Shown piece by piece: positions 54,203-63,533 of a DNA stretch of 64,000 bases. The position numbers were made by a program, and so were the translations under genes. Position 1 is the first letter of the stretch. Each line of letters starts with the position of its first letter. The notes below the pieces were generated by a model. That model was not told where the DNA came from. It saw only the letters and a list, made by a program, of their open reading frames with translations, and made no database searches. Source of the stretch: Paraburkholderia megapolitana (GTDB lineage Bacteria > Pseudomonadota > Gammaproteobacteria > Burkholderiales > Burkholderiaceae); assembly GCF_007556815.1 (NCBI RefSeq), contig NZ_CP041745.1, positions 372,001 through 436,000 on the forward strand, given 5' to 3'.

Positions 54203-56656
54203 ATGAATCCTCCGAGTCCTCGCTTAAGAAGGCGGTATTCCGCCTGGTTGATCACACTGTTCTGCATCTTGATCGCGCTTGTTGCGGTCATCGCAATCGC
54301 CGCCTGGGCGACCTTGCGTGCAAGCCTCCCGCAGCTCGATGGAACCCATGTGGTCTCGACGCTCTCCGCGCCGGTGACGATTAATCGCGATGCGCTCGGT
54401 GTGCCGACACTACAGGGCCGCACGCGCGCTGACGTGGCCTTTGGTATTGGCTTCGTGCAGGCGCAGGATCGCTTCTTCCAGATGGACCTGCTGCGCCGTG
54501 TCGCCGCGGGCGAGATGTCCGAACTGATCGGTCCGGCCGCGCTGCCACTCGATCGCCGCAACCGGCTGCACCGCTTTCGCGAACGCGCACAGGCGCTGAT
54601 TGCCGCGCTGCCTCCCGAGCAGCGGCAACTGGTCGATCAATACACGGCGGGCGTCAACGACGGGCTCAAGTCGCTGGCTTCGCGCCCGTTCGAATACTGG
54701 CTGCTGCGCACGCAGCCCGCGGCGTGGCGTCCCGAGGACACGCTGCTCACTGTCTATACGATGTACTTCGATCTGCAGGGCGACGAGGAATACCGCATCC
54801 TGTCGCGTGCCGCGTTGCGCGAGCGCATACCCGCGGATCTGTTTGCCTTCATGCTTCCCGCAACCAGCCACTGGGACGCGCCGTTCGATGTCGCTGTGCC
54901 TGCACACGACGCGCTCGTGAGCCCGCCCGCAACGCGCCCGGACTGGTTGTCCACGTCGAAACCGGCGAGCGTCGCAGCGCATGAAGCCGGTTCGGTGGAA
55001 GACGGCGCGATGATCAACCGCTCGATGATCGGCAGCAACAACTGGGCCGTCGACGGCGCGCACAGTGCGCACGGCGGCGCGCTGCTCGCTAACGACATGC
55101 ACCTCGGCTTGTCGTTGCCGAACATCTGGTACCGGCTATCGATGACGTGGCCGGGACCGGATGGACAGATGCGTCATGTCACGGGCGTCAGCCTGCCCGG
55201 TGTGCCGCTCGTGATCGCCGGTAGCAACGGGCAGATCGCGTGGGGCTTCACCGATAGCTACGGCCGCTACATCGATCTGATCGAACTGCAGCGCAATCCC
55301 GCCGATCCGTTGCAATACCGCGTCGCGGACGGCAGCTGGGCGCGCTCGACTGTCTACCATGAGCGCATCGCAGTTAAAGGTGCTGCACCGGTCGACCTGC
55401 CGGTGATCGAGACGCAATGGGGACCGCAGATCGTCGTCGGCTCGCATGCTTATGCGCTGCGCTGGGTCGCGCACGATCGCGAGGCGATCAACATGAACCT
55501 GCAGCAGCTCGAAGGGACCACGAGTGTCGCGGATGCGCTGCATGTCGCGCAAATCAGCGGGATTCCTACGCAGAATTTCACCGTCGCGGATGCGCACGGC
55601 AAGATCGGCTGGACGCTTGCCGGACCCGTGCCGCACCGTGACACAGCGACCGATCTACCGAACGGACCGCTTAGCGATCTGCCGTTCGATTCGGCTACCT
55701 ATCGCGGCTGGCAGGGCTATCTGGCACCGGACGCGTATCCGTCGCGAATCGATCCGCCGCTCGGGCGCCTGTGGACCGCGAACAATCGCACCTTGCCGCT
55801 CGACGAGGCGGCGCTGTATGGCGACGGCGGCACCGACCTTGGCGCACGTGCCTCGCAGATCCGCGACGATCTGCTCGCGCTGCCCCACGCGAGCGAGCGC
55901 GACCTGCTGGCGATCCAGACCGACGACCGCGCGCTGTGGATCGAAACCTGGCGCCACGTCGCCCTCGACGCCCTCGATGCCGACGCGTTGAAGGACCATC
56001 CGCAACGCGCCGCATTTCGGCAAGCGATCGAGCAGTGGAACGGCCGCGCGGACGTCGATGGGACGGGCTACCGGCTGGTGCGCGGGTTCTACTTTTCGCT
56101 CTTCGACGCGTGGTTCGGCAAGCTCGACGCGACGCTCAAGGCAACCGACCCGAAGCTTGGCTATCGCGCCGCGAGTTCGCGTCACGAGGCGGTGATGGAG
56201 GCGCTCGCGGCTCACCACGCCTGGGTGCCGGACGGCTTCGCCGACTGGCGTGCCTTCATGCTCGACCGTATCGACCATACGATCGGTCAGTTGCCGGCCG
56301 GCACGAAGGTCGAGGACGCCCGCTGGGGCGAGCGCAATCGCTCGGCGATCGCGCACCCGTTCGCGCAGATGATCCCGGCGTGGCTGCCGTGGGTACGCGA
56401 CTCGCTCAGCGCGCCGCACGATGAACTGCCGGGCGACTTCTACATGCCGCGCGTGCAGTCGCCGACATTCGGCGCATCCGAGCGGATGGTCGTATCACCG
56501 GGACGCGAGCAGGATGGCATCTTCGAGATGCCGGGCGGACAGTCGGGGCATCCGATGTCGCCGTACTTTCTCGCGGGGCATGAAGCCTGGGTGCATGGCG
56601 AGGCGACGCCGTTTCTGCCGGGCAGTGCGGTTCATCGGCTGGAATTGAGGCCGTGA
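54203..56656 (+). CDS. Penicillin acylase family protein
   Basis: This 817-residue Ntn hydrolase has an N-terminal membrane helix (residues 13-36) that may act as a signal or anchor. The autocatalytic nucleophile is Ser278 in IGSNNWAV, where cleavage produces alpha and beta chains. The family's alpha-chain start (RDALGVPTLQGRTRADVAFGIGF..., quoted by its start) and the TAAN-like segments of the beta chain are present (WTANNRTLPL). Related enzymes hydrolyse penicillin side chains, acyl-homoserine lactones or cyclic imides. The substrate here cannot be told; AHL acylase activity is possible. Confidence 0.87.
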   Translation: MNPPSPRLRRRYSAWLITLFCILIALVAVIAIAAWATLRASLPQLDGTHVVSTLSAPVTINRDALGVPTLQGRTRADVAFGIGFVQAQDRFFQMDLLRRVAAGEMSELIGPAALPLDRRNRLHRFRERAQALIAALPPEQRQLVDQYTAGVNDGLKSLASRPFEYWLLRTQPAAWRPEDTLLTVYTMYFDLQGDEEYRILSRAALRERIPADLFAFMLPATSHWDAPFDVAVPAHDALVSPPATRPDWLSTSKPASVAAHEAGSVEDGAMINRSMIGSNNWAVDGAHSAHGGALLANDMHLGLSLPNIWYRLSMTWPGPDGQMRHVTGVSLPGVPLVIAGSNGQIAWGFTDSYGRYIDLIELQRNPADPLQYRVADGSWARSTVYHERIAVKGAAPVDLPVIETQWGPQIVVGSHAYALRWVAHDREAINMNLQQLEGTTSVADALHVAQISGIPTQNFTVADAHGKIGWTLAGPVPHRDTATDLPNGPLSDLPFDSATYRGWQGYLAPDAYPSRIDPPLGRLWTANNRTLPLDEAALYGDGGTDLGARASQIRDDLLALPHASERDLLAIQTDDRALWIETWRHVALDALDADALKDHPQRAAFRQAIEQWNGRADVDGTGYRLVRGFYFSLFDAWFGKLDATLKATDPKLGYRAASSRHEAVMEALAAHHAWVPDGFADWRAFMLDRIDHTIGQLPAGTKVEDARWGERNRSAIAHPFAQMIPAWLPWVRDSLSAPHDELPGDFYMPRVQSPTFGASERMVVSPGREQDGIFEMPGGQSGHPMSPYFLAGHEAWVHGEATPFLPGSAVHRLELRP

Positions 56657-56756
56657 ACTGCTGTTGATCTTCATATCAGGTGCAGGTGCATGAGCATCGC
56701 GTGCTTCAACGACGCGATGCGCACGCACCGCGTTATCTCGCCGAAGCCACGCGCCC

Positions 56757-57227
56757 TCACTCGCCCCCTTCGAAGCCCGCCTGACGCCACGCTTCGAACA
56801 CCACGATCGCCACCGTATTCGACAGATTCAGGCTGCGGTTGCCTGGTCGCATCGGCAGGCGCACGCGCTGTTCGTTCGCAAAGCCGTCGAGCACCGCATC
56901 GGGCAGACCGCGCGTCTCCGCGCCGAACACGAACCAGTCGCCAGGCAGGAACGCATGCGCATGAAAACGCCCGGCGCCGCGTGTCGTGAACGCAAACATG
57001 CGTGCGGGGTCGGGTGTCTCGGTTGCGAGGAACGCGGACCAGTTCGCATGAACATGCATCTGCGCGTACTCGTGATAGTCGAGGCCAGCGCGACGCATTT
57101 TTGCGTCGTCGAGCGGGAAGCCTAGCGGCTCGATCAGATGCAGCCGCGCGCCGGTGTTGGCGCACAGGCGAATCACGTTGCCGGTATTGGGCGGAATTTC
57201 CGGTTCGACAAGAACGACGTTGAACAT
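56757..57227 (-). CDS. trmL: tRNA (cytidine(34)-2'-O)-methyltransferase
   Basis: TrmL is a SPOUT methyltransferase that modifies the wobble position of tRNA-Leu isoacceptors. The 156-residue protein has EPEIPPNTGNVIRLCANTG at residues 8-26, FGAETRGLP near 102 and the knot motif RPGNRSLNLSNTVAIVVFEA near 126. This is the short, stand-alone form. It lies convergent to the penicillin acylase gene and downstream of comF. Confidence 0.93.
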   Translation of the reverse strand: MFNVVLVEPEIPPNTGNVIRLCANTGARLHLIEPLGFPLDDAKMRRAGLDYHEYAQMHVHANWSAFLATETPDPARMFAFTTRGAGRFHAHAFLPGDWFVFGAETRGLPDAVLDGFANEQRVRLPMRPGNRSLNLSNTVAIVVFEAWRQAGFEGGE

Positions 57228-57263
57228 GGCGGTAGCTGGGAACAGATAGAAAGCGTTGGAGGA

Positions 57264-58055
57264 CTAGTCTTGCGGTGTGCGTAGCGCAACGAGGCCGGTC
57301 ACGCGTTGCGCACCTGCTGTCTTGAGCGCGCGCGCGAGCGCATCGAGTGTGGCGCCGCTCGTCATCACGTCGTCGACGACCGCGACGTGCAGACCGCTCA
57401 CTGGCTTTGTCACGACGAATGCTGTCCCGACGTTCCGATGCCGTGCAGCGCGATCGAGTCGCGACTGCGGCGCGGTATCGAGCGTGCGAACCAGCAGCGT
57501 TGGATCGGCGGGCAGCTGCAGCGCGCGGGCGAACGGCTTCGCGATTTCCCACGCCTGGTTGTAGCCGCGCTGCACCAGCCGCCGCCGCGCGAGCGGTACC
57601 GGCACCACGAGGTCGGGCCGGGCGGTCGCTTCGAGCGCGTCGTCGGCCACGCGTGCGAGGCGCGACGCGAATTCCCGCGCGAGCATCAACCGGGCGCCAA
57701 ACTTCAGACCAGTGGCGAGCGCATCGAGCGGCGGCCGATAGTCGGCCAGCGCGAACGTCGCATCGAACGACGGTGGTTCCGCGACGCAGTCGCCACACCG
57801 ATAGCCGGCTGTCGCCGCATGCCGGAATCGTCCGAGCGGTACCGCGCAGACCCGGCAGCGCAGACGTGCTTCATTCCAGTAAGCGGCGTCGCAGTCGGTA
57901 CAGATCACCTGCTGCGACAAATTGCCGCATAACGCGCACAGATTGGGTAGCAGCGCGTGGGCGAGGGACGGCAACGCGGTGCCCACGCGTCGCGCGATAC
58001 GCGCAACCCGCAGGTTCAGCGATGGAGAAACGGATGACAAAGCCGGCAATGGCAT
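57264..58055 (-). CDS. comF: ComF-family phosphoribosyltransferase-like protein
   Basis: The 263-residue protein has an N-terminal double zinc ribbon (LCALCGN, VICTDCD, CRVCAVP, YRCGDC). The phosphoribosyltransferase domain has the PRPP loop VAVVDDVMTSGATLDALA near residue 220, with PVPLARRRLVQRGYNQ before it. ComF/GntX proteins are linked to DNA uptake during competence. I chose the ATG at 58055 as the start of the conserved region; the frame stays open to 58586, into the divergent methyltransferase gene. comM at 38 kb is another competence gene. Confidence 0.9.
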   Translation of the reverse strand: MPLPALSSVSPSLNLRVARIARRVGTALPSLAHALLPNLCALCGNLSQQVICTDCDAAYWNEARLRCRVCAVPLGRFRHAATAGYRCGDCVAEPPSFDATFALADYRPPLDALATGLKFGARLMLAREFASRLARVADDALEATARPDLVVPVPLARRRLVQRGYNQAWEIAKPFARALQLPADPTLLVRTLDTAPQSRLDRAARHRNVGTAFVVTKPVSGLHVAVVDDVMTSGATLDALARALKTAGAQRVTGLVALRTPQD

Positions 58056-58139
58056 GACTGGACCGCCCGCGAAGGCCTCCTGCGCTGAACGGATAGGAGC
58101 GAGCGAGTATACTTCGCACACTTCGCCCGTACGACTCCC

Positions 58140-59105
58140 ATGCCCCCACAGCCTGCAAAATCCAGCCGTCCGGCCTACGATTCCCGGCGCCTGCGGCGGA
58201 TTTTCGACCGCCGCGCCGCCACCTTCGACGACGTCGCCTTTCTCCCGCGCGAGATCGCCCAGCGCATGCGCGAGCGTCTCGACTACATCAAGATCAATCC
58301 GGCCAGCGTGCTCGACGCCGGCTGCGGCGCGGGCGAGGACCTGCCCGCGCTGCGCGAGCGCTTTCCCGAAGCACCGGTGTTCGGCACCGATCTGTCGCAT
58401 GCGATGCTGAGCCGCGCGCTCGATCACGATGGCGGCGACACGAGCTGGCGCCGCTTCCTGCCGGCGTCGATCGGCAGGGCGCTCGGTACCCGCGGCCCGC
58501 GCTTCGCGCAGGCTGACTTCTCCGCGCTGCCGTTCGCCGCAGGCGCGTTCGAATTCGTCTGGTCCAATCTCGCGCTGCACTGGCACTCACGTCCTGATCT
58601 GGTTTTCCCTGAGTGGCAACGCGTACTCAAGGTGAATGGCCTGCTGATGTTCAGCACGCTCGGTCCCGACACACTGAAAGAATTGCGCAGTGCATACGCC
58701 CAGGTCGATGCCGCGCACGGACTCGGCGCGCGCGCGCACGTGATCGATTTCGTCGACATGCACGATCTCGGCGACATGCTGGTGGAAAGCGGCTTCGAGA
58801 TTCCGGTGATGGACCAGGAAACATTGACCATCACCTATCGTTCGCCGGAGTCGCTGCTCGCCGACGTCCGTCGCTGGGGCGCCTACCCGTTCGTGCGCGA
58901 TGACGCATCGCCGCAGGCCGCGCGCCGTCTGCATCGCGCGCTGCTGGCCGCGCTGGAAGCGCGCCGCGGCCCCGACGGCACGATCGCGCTCACCTTCGAA
59001 GTGATCTACGGCCACGCATGGAAAGCCGTGCCGCGCACCACGGCCGAAGGACACGGCATCGTTCGTCTCGAGGACATCGGGCGAGGCTTGGGGAAGAATC
59101 GTTGA
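58140..59105 (+). CDS. BioC-like SAM-dependent methyltransferase
   Basis: This 321-residue class-I methyltransferase has the SAM motif VLDAGCGAGEDLPAL near residue 60 and FEFVWSNLALHWHSRPDLVF near 142. A C-terminal region typical of malonyl-ACP O-methyltransferases follows. BioC methylates malonyl-ACP to start biotin synthesis. No other bio gene is nearby, and birA lies at 5-6 kb, so the role is by homology. It is divergent from comF, with 84 bases between the two starts. Confidence 0.8.
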   Translation: MPPQPAKSSRPAYDSRRLRRIFDRRAATFDDVAFLPREIAQRMRERLDYIKINPASVLDAGCGAGEDLPALRERFPEAPVFGTDLSHAMLSRALDHDGGDTSWRRFLPASIGRALGTRGPRFAQADFSALPFAAGAFEFVWSNLALHWHSRPDLVFPEWQRVLKVNGLLMFSTLGPDTLKELRSAYAQVDAAHGLGARAHVIDFVDMHDLGDMLVESGFEIPVMDQETLTITYRSPESLLADVRRWGAYPFVRDDASPQAARRLHRALLAALEARRGPDGTIALTFEVIYGHAWKAVPRTTAEGHGIVRLEDIGRGLGKNR

Positions 59106-59222
59106 AGCGGTAAAGAGGGCATCTGTTATGTCTGGAATTCGCGGCCAAAAAGCGCTTGCAAGACTGCGTCGAAATGGCGCAGAGGCTTGTCGCGCCTGGC
59201 TTGCGAGCCGATAGACGCTTGC

Positions 59223-59251
59223 TTGTGGATGCCATTGAACCCGCCTATAAT
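59223..59251 (+). promoter_or_regulatory. Sigma-70-type promoter of the DUF2244-cox cluster
   Basis: TTGTGG (59223-59228) is followed after 17 bases by a perfect TATAAT (59246-59251). The best -35/-10 pair I found in the window. It lies 120 bases before the DUF2244 ATG and could drive the whole cox cluster. Confidence 0.6.
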
Positions 59252-59370
59252 GCGTCAGTTTGTCGCTCGGGGTTCCCACACTTGAGCGGCAGGCCCGCAG
59301 CGCCGAAGGGCGGTATGCCTTGCCGCTGGCGGTGCTTGCAGCAGTCGGCGCCGGTTCGCAGGAGACAGCG

Positions 59371-59844
59371 ATGGATGCTACAGATCTGCTGACAGATTCT
59401 GAGCCGGTCCTGCGAGACTGGCTCATGAAGCGCAACTGTTCGGTATCGCCACGGCAGTTCGTGTGTTTCTATATGTCGCTTGCGGCGTTCTCGTTGTTGA
59501 TTGCATTGGTACTGGTCTTGCGCGGCGCCTGGCTGGTGTTGCCGTTTACCGGTATCGATTTGCTGGCGGTTGGAGTGGCTTTTGCAATATACGCGCGCCA
59601 TGCTGTCGACTACGAGCGCATCCGGCTGTTTCCCAACCGGCTCGTCGTCGAACAGGTCAGCGCCGAGCGGGTCACGCAGTTCGAATTCAATCCGCGCTGG
59701 GTGAGGATTGAGCCGGGCGCAACGCCGCGGGACCGCATCAAGCTGGTGTCGCGTGGAGAGACGATCACGATCGGGCTGCATCTGGCGCAGTATCGGCGCG
59801 CGCAGTTCGCCGCCGAGCTGCGTATGTGGCTCAGGCGTTGCTGA
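59371..59844 (+). CDS. DUF2244 domain protein
   Basis: The 157-residue protein has two adjacent transmembrane helices (residues ~32-52 and 55-73) followed by a soluble beta-rich domain ending in RRAQFAAELRMWL. It matches DUF2244, a family often encoded next to cox genes in Alpha- and Betaproteobacteria. Its function is not established. I chose the ATG at 59371, 6 bases after GGAGA; the frame is open upstream without family resemblance. coxB follows 87 bases downstream. Confidence 0.82.
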   Translation: MDATDLLTDSEPVLRDWLMKRNCSVSPRQFVCFYMSLAAFSLLIALVLVLRGAWLVLPFTGIDLLAVGVAFAIYARHAVDYERIRLFPNRLVVEQVSAERVTQFEFNPRWVRIEPGATPRDRIKLVSRGETITIGLHLAQYRRAQFAAELRMWLRRC

Positions 59845-59931
59845 TACGGCGAGCCGTGCCGTTGCGAGGAGGCGCGGCACAACCTTCCTGCGGGGTCGAG
59901 GGTTTGAATGGAAATTTTGGGTAAGGAAGCT

Positions 59932-61566
59932 ATGAAAACAATCAAGCGAGCCCTCTCGGGCGTGCTGGCGTGTGGCGGATTGCTCTTCGCCGGCGCGGCC
60001 CTGGCGGTAGGCGACAGTCCCGGCGGTCCCCGCGTCAACGAGATCAATATCCAGGCGCCCGCCACGAAGATCGCCGAGGAGCTCTACGGCCTCCATACGT
60101 TCATGCTGATCCTCTGCACGGTGATCTTCATCGGCGTGTTCGGCGTGATGTTCTATTCGATCTTTGCGCACCGCAAATCGAAAGGCCACAAGGCGGCCAA
60201 TTTCCACGAAAGCACCACCGTCGAAATCATCTGGACGATCGTCCCGTTCATCATCGTCGTGCTGATGGCGCTGCCCGCCACCAAGACCGTCGTCGCGATG
60301 AAGGACACGACCAACGCCGACCTCACCATCAAGGTCACGGGCTACCAGTGGAAGTGGGGTTACGACTACGTGAAGGGTCCGGGCGAAGGGATCAACTTCC
60401 TGTCCACGCTGTCCACGCCGCGTAGCGAAACGGACGGCACATCGCCGATCAGCGATACCTATCTGCAGGAAGTCGATCATCCGCTCGTCGTCCCGGTCGA
60501 CAAGAAGATCCGCATCATCACCACAGCGAACGACGTCGTGCACTCGTGGTACGTCCCGGCGTTCGGCGTGAAGCAGGATGCGATTCCGGGCTTCGTGCGC
60601 GACACGTGGTTCAAGGCTGACAAGACCGGTACGTTCCGCGGTTTCTGTACTGAGCTTTGCGGCAAGGAACACGCGTTCATGCCGGTCGTCGTCGAAGTGC
60701 TGTCCGCCGACGACTACGCGAAGTGGGTCGACGATCAGAAGAAGCTGATGGCCGCCGCCGCTGACGATCCGAACAAGACCTATACGCTCGCCGAACTGCT
60801 CGATCGTGGCGGCAAGGTGTACACGGCGAACTGCGCGGTCTGCCACCAGCCGAACGGCAAGGGCGCGGGCGCGTTCCCGGCGCTCGACGGCAGCAAGATT
60901 GCCAACGGCCCGATTGCGCAGCACGTGAGCATCGTGCTGCACGGCAAGGGTGCGATGCCGGTATGGGGCAACACGCTCAACGACGTCGAGATCGCTTCGG
61001 TGATCACGTACGAACGTAACTCGTGGGGCAACCACACAGGCGACATTCTCCAGCCGAAGCAGGTCGCGGATGCCCGTAACGGCAAGATGCCCGAAGGCGG
61101 CGACCATCTCGCGAGCGCAGCAGCCGGTGCAAGCGATGCTACTGCGGCAAGCGGTGCAGCAGCGGCGAGCGGCGCGGATGCCGCGGCATCGGGGGCAACT
61201 GCAGCGCCGGCCGCGTCGGGTGCCTCGGATAGCGCAGCAGCTTCGCAAGCCGCGTTGCCCGCCAGCATCTACTTCGACATCGGCAAGAGCACGCTGCCGG
61301 CCGACGCGAAAGCGGCGATCGATGCCGCATCGGCCTACGCGAAAGCCCATCCGGATGCGAAGCTCACATTGTCGGGTTTCACCGATGCGAGCGGCTCGGC
61401 CGCGACCAATGCCGAACTCTCGAAGCATCGCGCGCAAGCCGTGCGCGATGCATTGAAAACGGCCGGTATCGCCGAAGACCACATCATCTTGAAGAAGCCG
61501 GAAACCGTCACGGGCGGTAGCGACGCGAAAGAAGCCCGGCGTGTTGAGATCAGCCCGGCCGCCTGA
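59932..61566 (+). CDS. coxB: Cytochrome c oxidase subunit II with cytochrome c and OmpA-like domains
   Basis: The 544-residue protein has a signal peptide (residues 1-~25) and two membrane helices. The CuA domain contains the ligand motif C239-x-E-x-C243-x3-H247-x2-M250. A covalent cytochrome c domain follows with CAVCH at 301-305, as in caa3 oxidases. After an Ala/Ser/Gly-rich linker (~395-440) comes a C-terminal OmpA/MotB-like domain (~443-544, ASIYFDIGKSTLPADAK and LSGFTDASGSAATNAELSKH in part). I prefer ATG 59932, preceded by AAGGA, over ATG 59908. The OmpA-like tail could bind peptidoglycan. Confidence 0.93.
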   Translation: MKTIKRALSGVLACGGLLFAGAALAVGDSPGGPRVNEINIQAPATKIAEELYGLHTFMLILCTVIFIGVFGVMFYSIFAHRKSKGHKAANFHESTTVEIIWTIVPFIIVVLMALPATKTVVAMKDTTNADLTIKVTGYQWKWGYDYVKGPGEGINFLSTLSTPRSETDGTSPISDTYLQEVDHPLVVPVDKKIRIITTANDVVHSWYVPAFGVKQDAIPGFVRDTWFKADKTGTFRGFCTELCGKEHAFMPVVVEVLSADDYAKWVDDQKKLMAAAADDPNKTYTLAELLDRGGKVYTANCAVCHQPNGKGAGAFPALDGSKIANGPIAQHVSIVLHGKGAMPVWGNTLNDVEIASVITYERNSWGNHTGDILQPKQVADARNGKMPEGGDHLASAAAGASDATAASGAAAASGADAAASGATAAPAASGASDSAAASQAALPASIYFDIGKSTLPADAKAAIDAASAYAKAHPDAKLTLSGFTDASGSAATNAELSKHRAQAVRDALKTAGIAEDHIILKKPETVTGGSDAKEARRVEISPAA

Positions 61567-61611
61567 TGCATACGCACACAGCCGCAGCAGTATTCGTTTT
61601 AGGAGATTGTC

Positions 61612-63225
61612 ATGTCTAGCATCGGACACGATGTAGCCGCGGGTCACGAGCACGTGCACGGCGACCATGCGCACGAGTTGCCCCATGGCTGGCGCCGCTG
61701 GCTGTTCGCGACCAACCATAAGGACATCGGTACGCTGTACCTGTTGTTCTCGTTCATCATGTTCCTGTCCGGCGGCGTGATGGCGCTGCTGATCCGCTCG
61801 GAACTGTTCGAACCCGGACTGCAGATCATGCGTCCCGAGTTCTTCAACCAGTTGACCACGATGCACGGGCTGATCATGGTCTTCGGCGCGATCATGCCGG
61901 CGTTCGTCGGCTTCGCGAACTGGATGATCCCGCTGCAGATCGGCGCATCGGACATGGCCTTTGCGCGGATGAACAACTTCAGCTTCTGGCTGTTGCCGGT
62001 TGCAGCCGTCCTGCTGGTCGGTTCGTTCTTCGCACCGGGCGGCGCGACCGCTGCGGGCTGGACGCTGTATGCACCGCTCTCCACGCAGATGGGCCCGGGT
62101 ATGGACTTCGCGATTTTCGCGATCCACATCATGGGTGCGTCGTCGATCATGGGTGGGATCAACATCGTCGTGACGATCCTGAACATGCGCGCACCCGGCC
62201 TCACGCTGATGAAGATGCCGATGTTCGTGTGGACCTGGCTGATCACCGCCTATCTGCTGATCGCCGTGATGCCGGTTCTGGCCGGGGCGATCACGATGGT
62301 GCTGTTCGACCGCCACTTCGGTACGTCGTTCTTCAACGCGGCAGGCGGCGGCGACCCGGTGATGTATCAGCACATCTTCTGGTTCTTCGGTCACCCCGAG
62401 GTGTACATCATGATCTTGCCGGCGTTCGGGATCGTCTCGCAGGTGATCCCGGCGTTCGCGCGCAAGCCGCTGTTCGGCTATAGCTCGATGGTGTACGCAA
62501 CGGCATCGATCGCGATCCTGTCGTTCATGGTCTGGGCGCACCACATGTTCGCGACCGGCATGCCGGTGACGGGCCAGCTGTTCTTCATGTACGCGACGAT
62601 GCTGATCGCTGTGCCGACGGGCGTGAAGGTGTTCAACTGGGTCGCGACGATGTGGCGTGGTTCGTTGACCTTCGAAACCCCGATGCTGTTCGCGGTCGGC
62701 TTCCTGTTCGTGTTCACGTTCGGCGGTCTGACGGGGCTGATGCTCGCGATGGCGCCGCTCGACATCCAGTATCACGGTACCTATTTCGTGGTCGCCCACT
62801 TCCACTATGTGCTGGTGGCGGGCTCGCTATTCGGCTTGTTCTCAGGGTGGTACTACTGGGCGCCGAAGTGGACCGGCTGGATGTACAACGAGACGCGCGG
62901 CAAGATCCACTTCTGGGCGTCGATGATCTTCTTCAACCTCGCGTTCCTGCCGATGCACTTCGTCGGGCTCGCCGGGATGCCGCGTCGTTACGCTGATTAC
63001 CCGGCGCAGTTCACCGACTGGAACCAGGTCATCACGATTGGCGCGTTCGGCTTCGGTCTCGCACAGGTGTACTTCCTGTTCGCGGTTGCGCTGCCGGCCT
63101 ATCGCGGCGGTCACGGTCTCGTAGAGGCTGGCGACAAGCCGTGGGACGGCGCGGAAGGTCTCGAGTGGACGGTGCCGAGCCCGGCCCCGTTCCATACCTT
63201 CGAGCATCCGCCGACAGTCGAGTAA
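61612..63225 (+). CDS. ctaD: Cytochrome c oxidase subunit I
   Basis: CtaD is the haem-copper catalytic subunit that reduces oxygen and pumps protons. The 537-residue protein has about twelve helices. The haem a ligand is in TTMHGLIMVFGA; the CuB site includes HPEVYI (with the Tyr-His cross-link residue) and WAHHMFATG, and the haem a3/a pair lies in VVAHFHYVLVAG. It follows coxB by 45 bases and begins with a His-rich N-terminus (HDVAAGHEHVHGDHAHE). The small assembly gene and ctaG follow. Confidence 0.97.
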   Translation: MSSIGHDVAAGHEHVHGDHAHELPHGWRRWLFATNHKDIGTLYLLFSFIMFLSGGVMALLIRSELFEPGLQIMRPEFFNQLTTMHGLIMVFGAIMPAFVGFANWMIPLQIGASDMAFARMNNFSFWLLPVAAVLLVGSFFAPGGATAAGWTLYAPLSTQMGPGMDFAIFAIHIMGASSIMGGINIVVTILNMRAPGLTLMKMPMFVWTWLITAYLLIAVMPVLAGAITMVLFDRHFGTSFFNAAGGGDPVMYQHIFWFFGHPEVYIMILPAFGIVSQVIPAFARKPLFGYSSMVYATASIAILSFMVWAHHMFATGMPVTGQLFFMYATMLIAVPTGVKVFNWVATMWRGSLTFETPMLFAVGFLFVFTFGGLTGLMLAMAPLDIQYHGTYFVVAHFHYVLVAGSLFGLFSGWYYWAPKWTGWMYNETRGKIHFWASMIFFNLAFLPMHFVGLAGMPRRYADYPAQFTDWNQVITIGAFGFGLAQVYFLFAVALPAYRGGHGLVEAGDKPWDGAEGLEWTVPSPAPFHTFEHPPTVE

Positions 63226-63341
63226 GCCGTATTCCCGCGCGGCGTTCCGGTCCCGCTGTGAGTCTGACCGGAGCGCCGCGCAAACATGGCGCCGTTATCG
63301 ATGAATGAAGCAGCATGAATGAAGCAACAAGGCAGTCCAGC

Positions 63342-63476
63342 ATGAGCGGGAATCCACAAAAAGGGCGTACGCCGGAACAGATCCGTGCGAGCAACAAACG
63401 GCTGGGCTTGATACTGCTCGGTGTTGCCGCCGCTTTTTTTGTGGGTATCTTCATCAGGCAGGTGTTTTTCGCCTGA
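63342..63476 (+). CDS. Cytochrome oxidase small assembly protein (44 residues)
   Basis: ATG 63342 opens a 44-residue frame with a polar N-terminus (MSGNPQKGRTPEQIRASNKR) and one membrane helix (LGLILLGVAAAFFVGIFI) ending RQVFFA. It is typical of the tiny single-pass proteins encoded between ctaD and ctaG in Burkholderiales and annotated as cytochrome oxidase small assembly protein. An in-frame ATG at 63315 would add nine residues. No terminator separates it from its neighbours. Too short for most gene finders but well supported by position. Confidence 0.75.
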   Translation: MSGNPQKGRTPEQIRASNKRLGLILLGVAAAFFVGIFIRQVFFA

Positions 63477-63533
63477 CGCATTGGCGAAGTTTTCGCGTGT
63501 TGGTTTCGCAGGTAAGTTCGTTAAGGACGTTCG

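Noticed and set aside
59245..62805. 1186-codon open frame on the minus strand across DUF2244, coxB and ctaD
   Set aside because: It is antisense to three well-supported genes and is His/Arg/Asp-rich in the way high-GC shadow frames are. No domain is recognisable.
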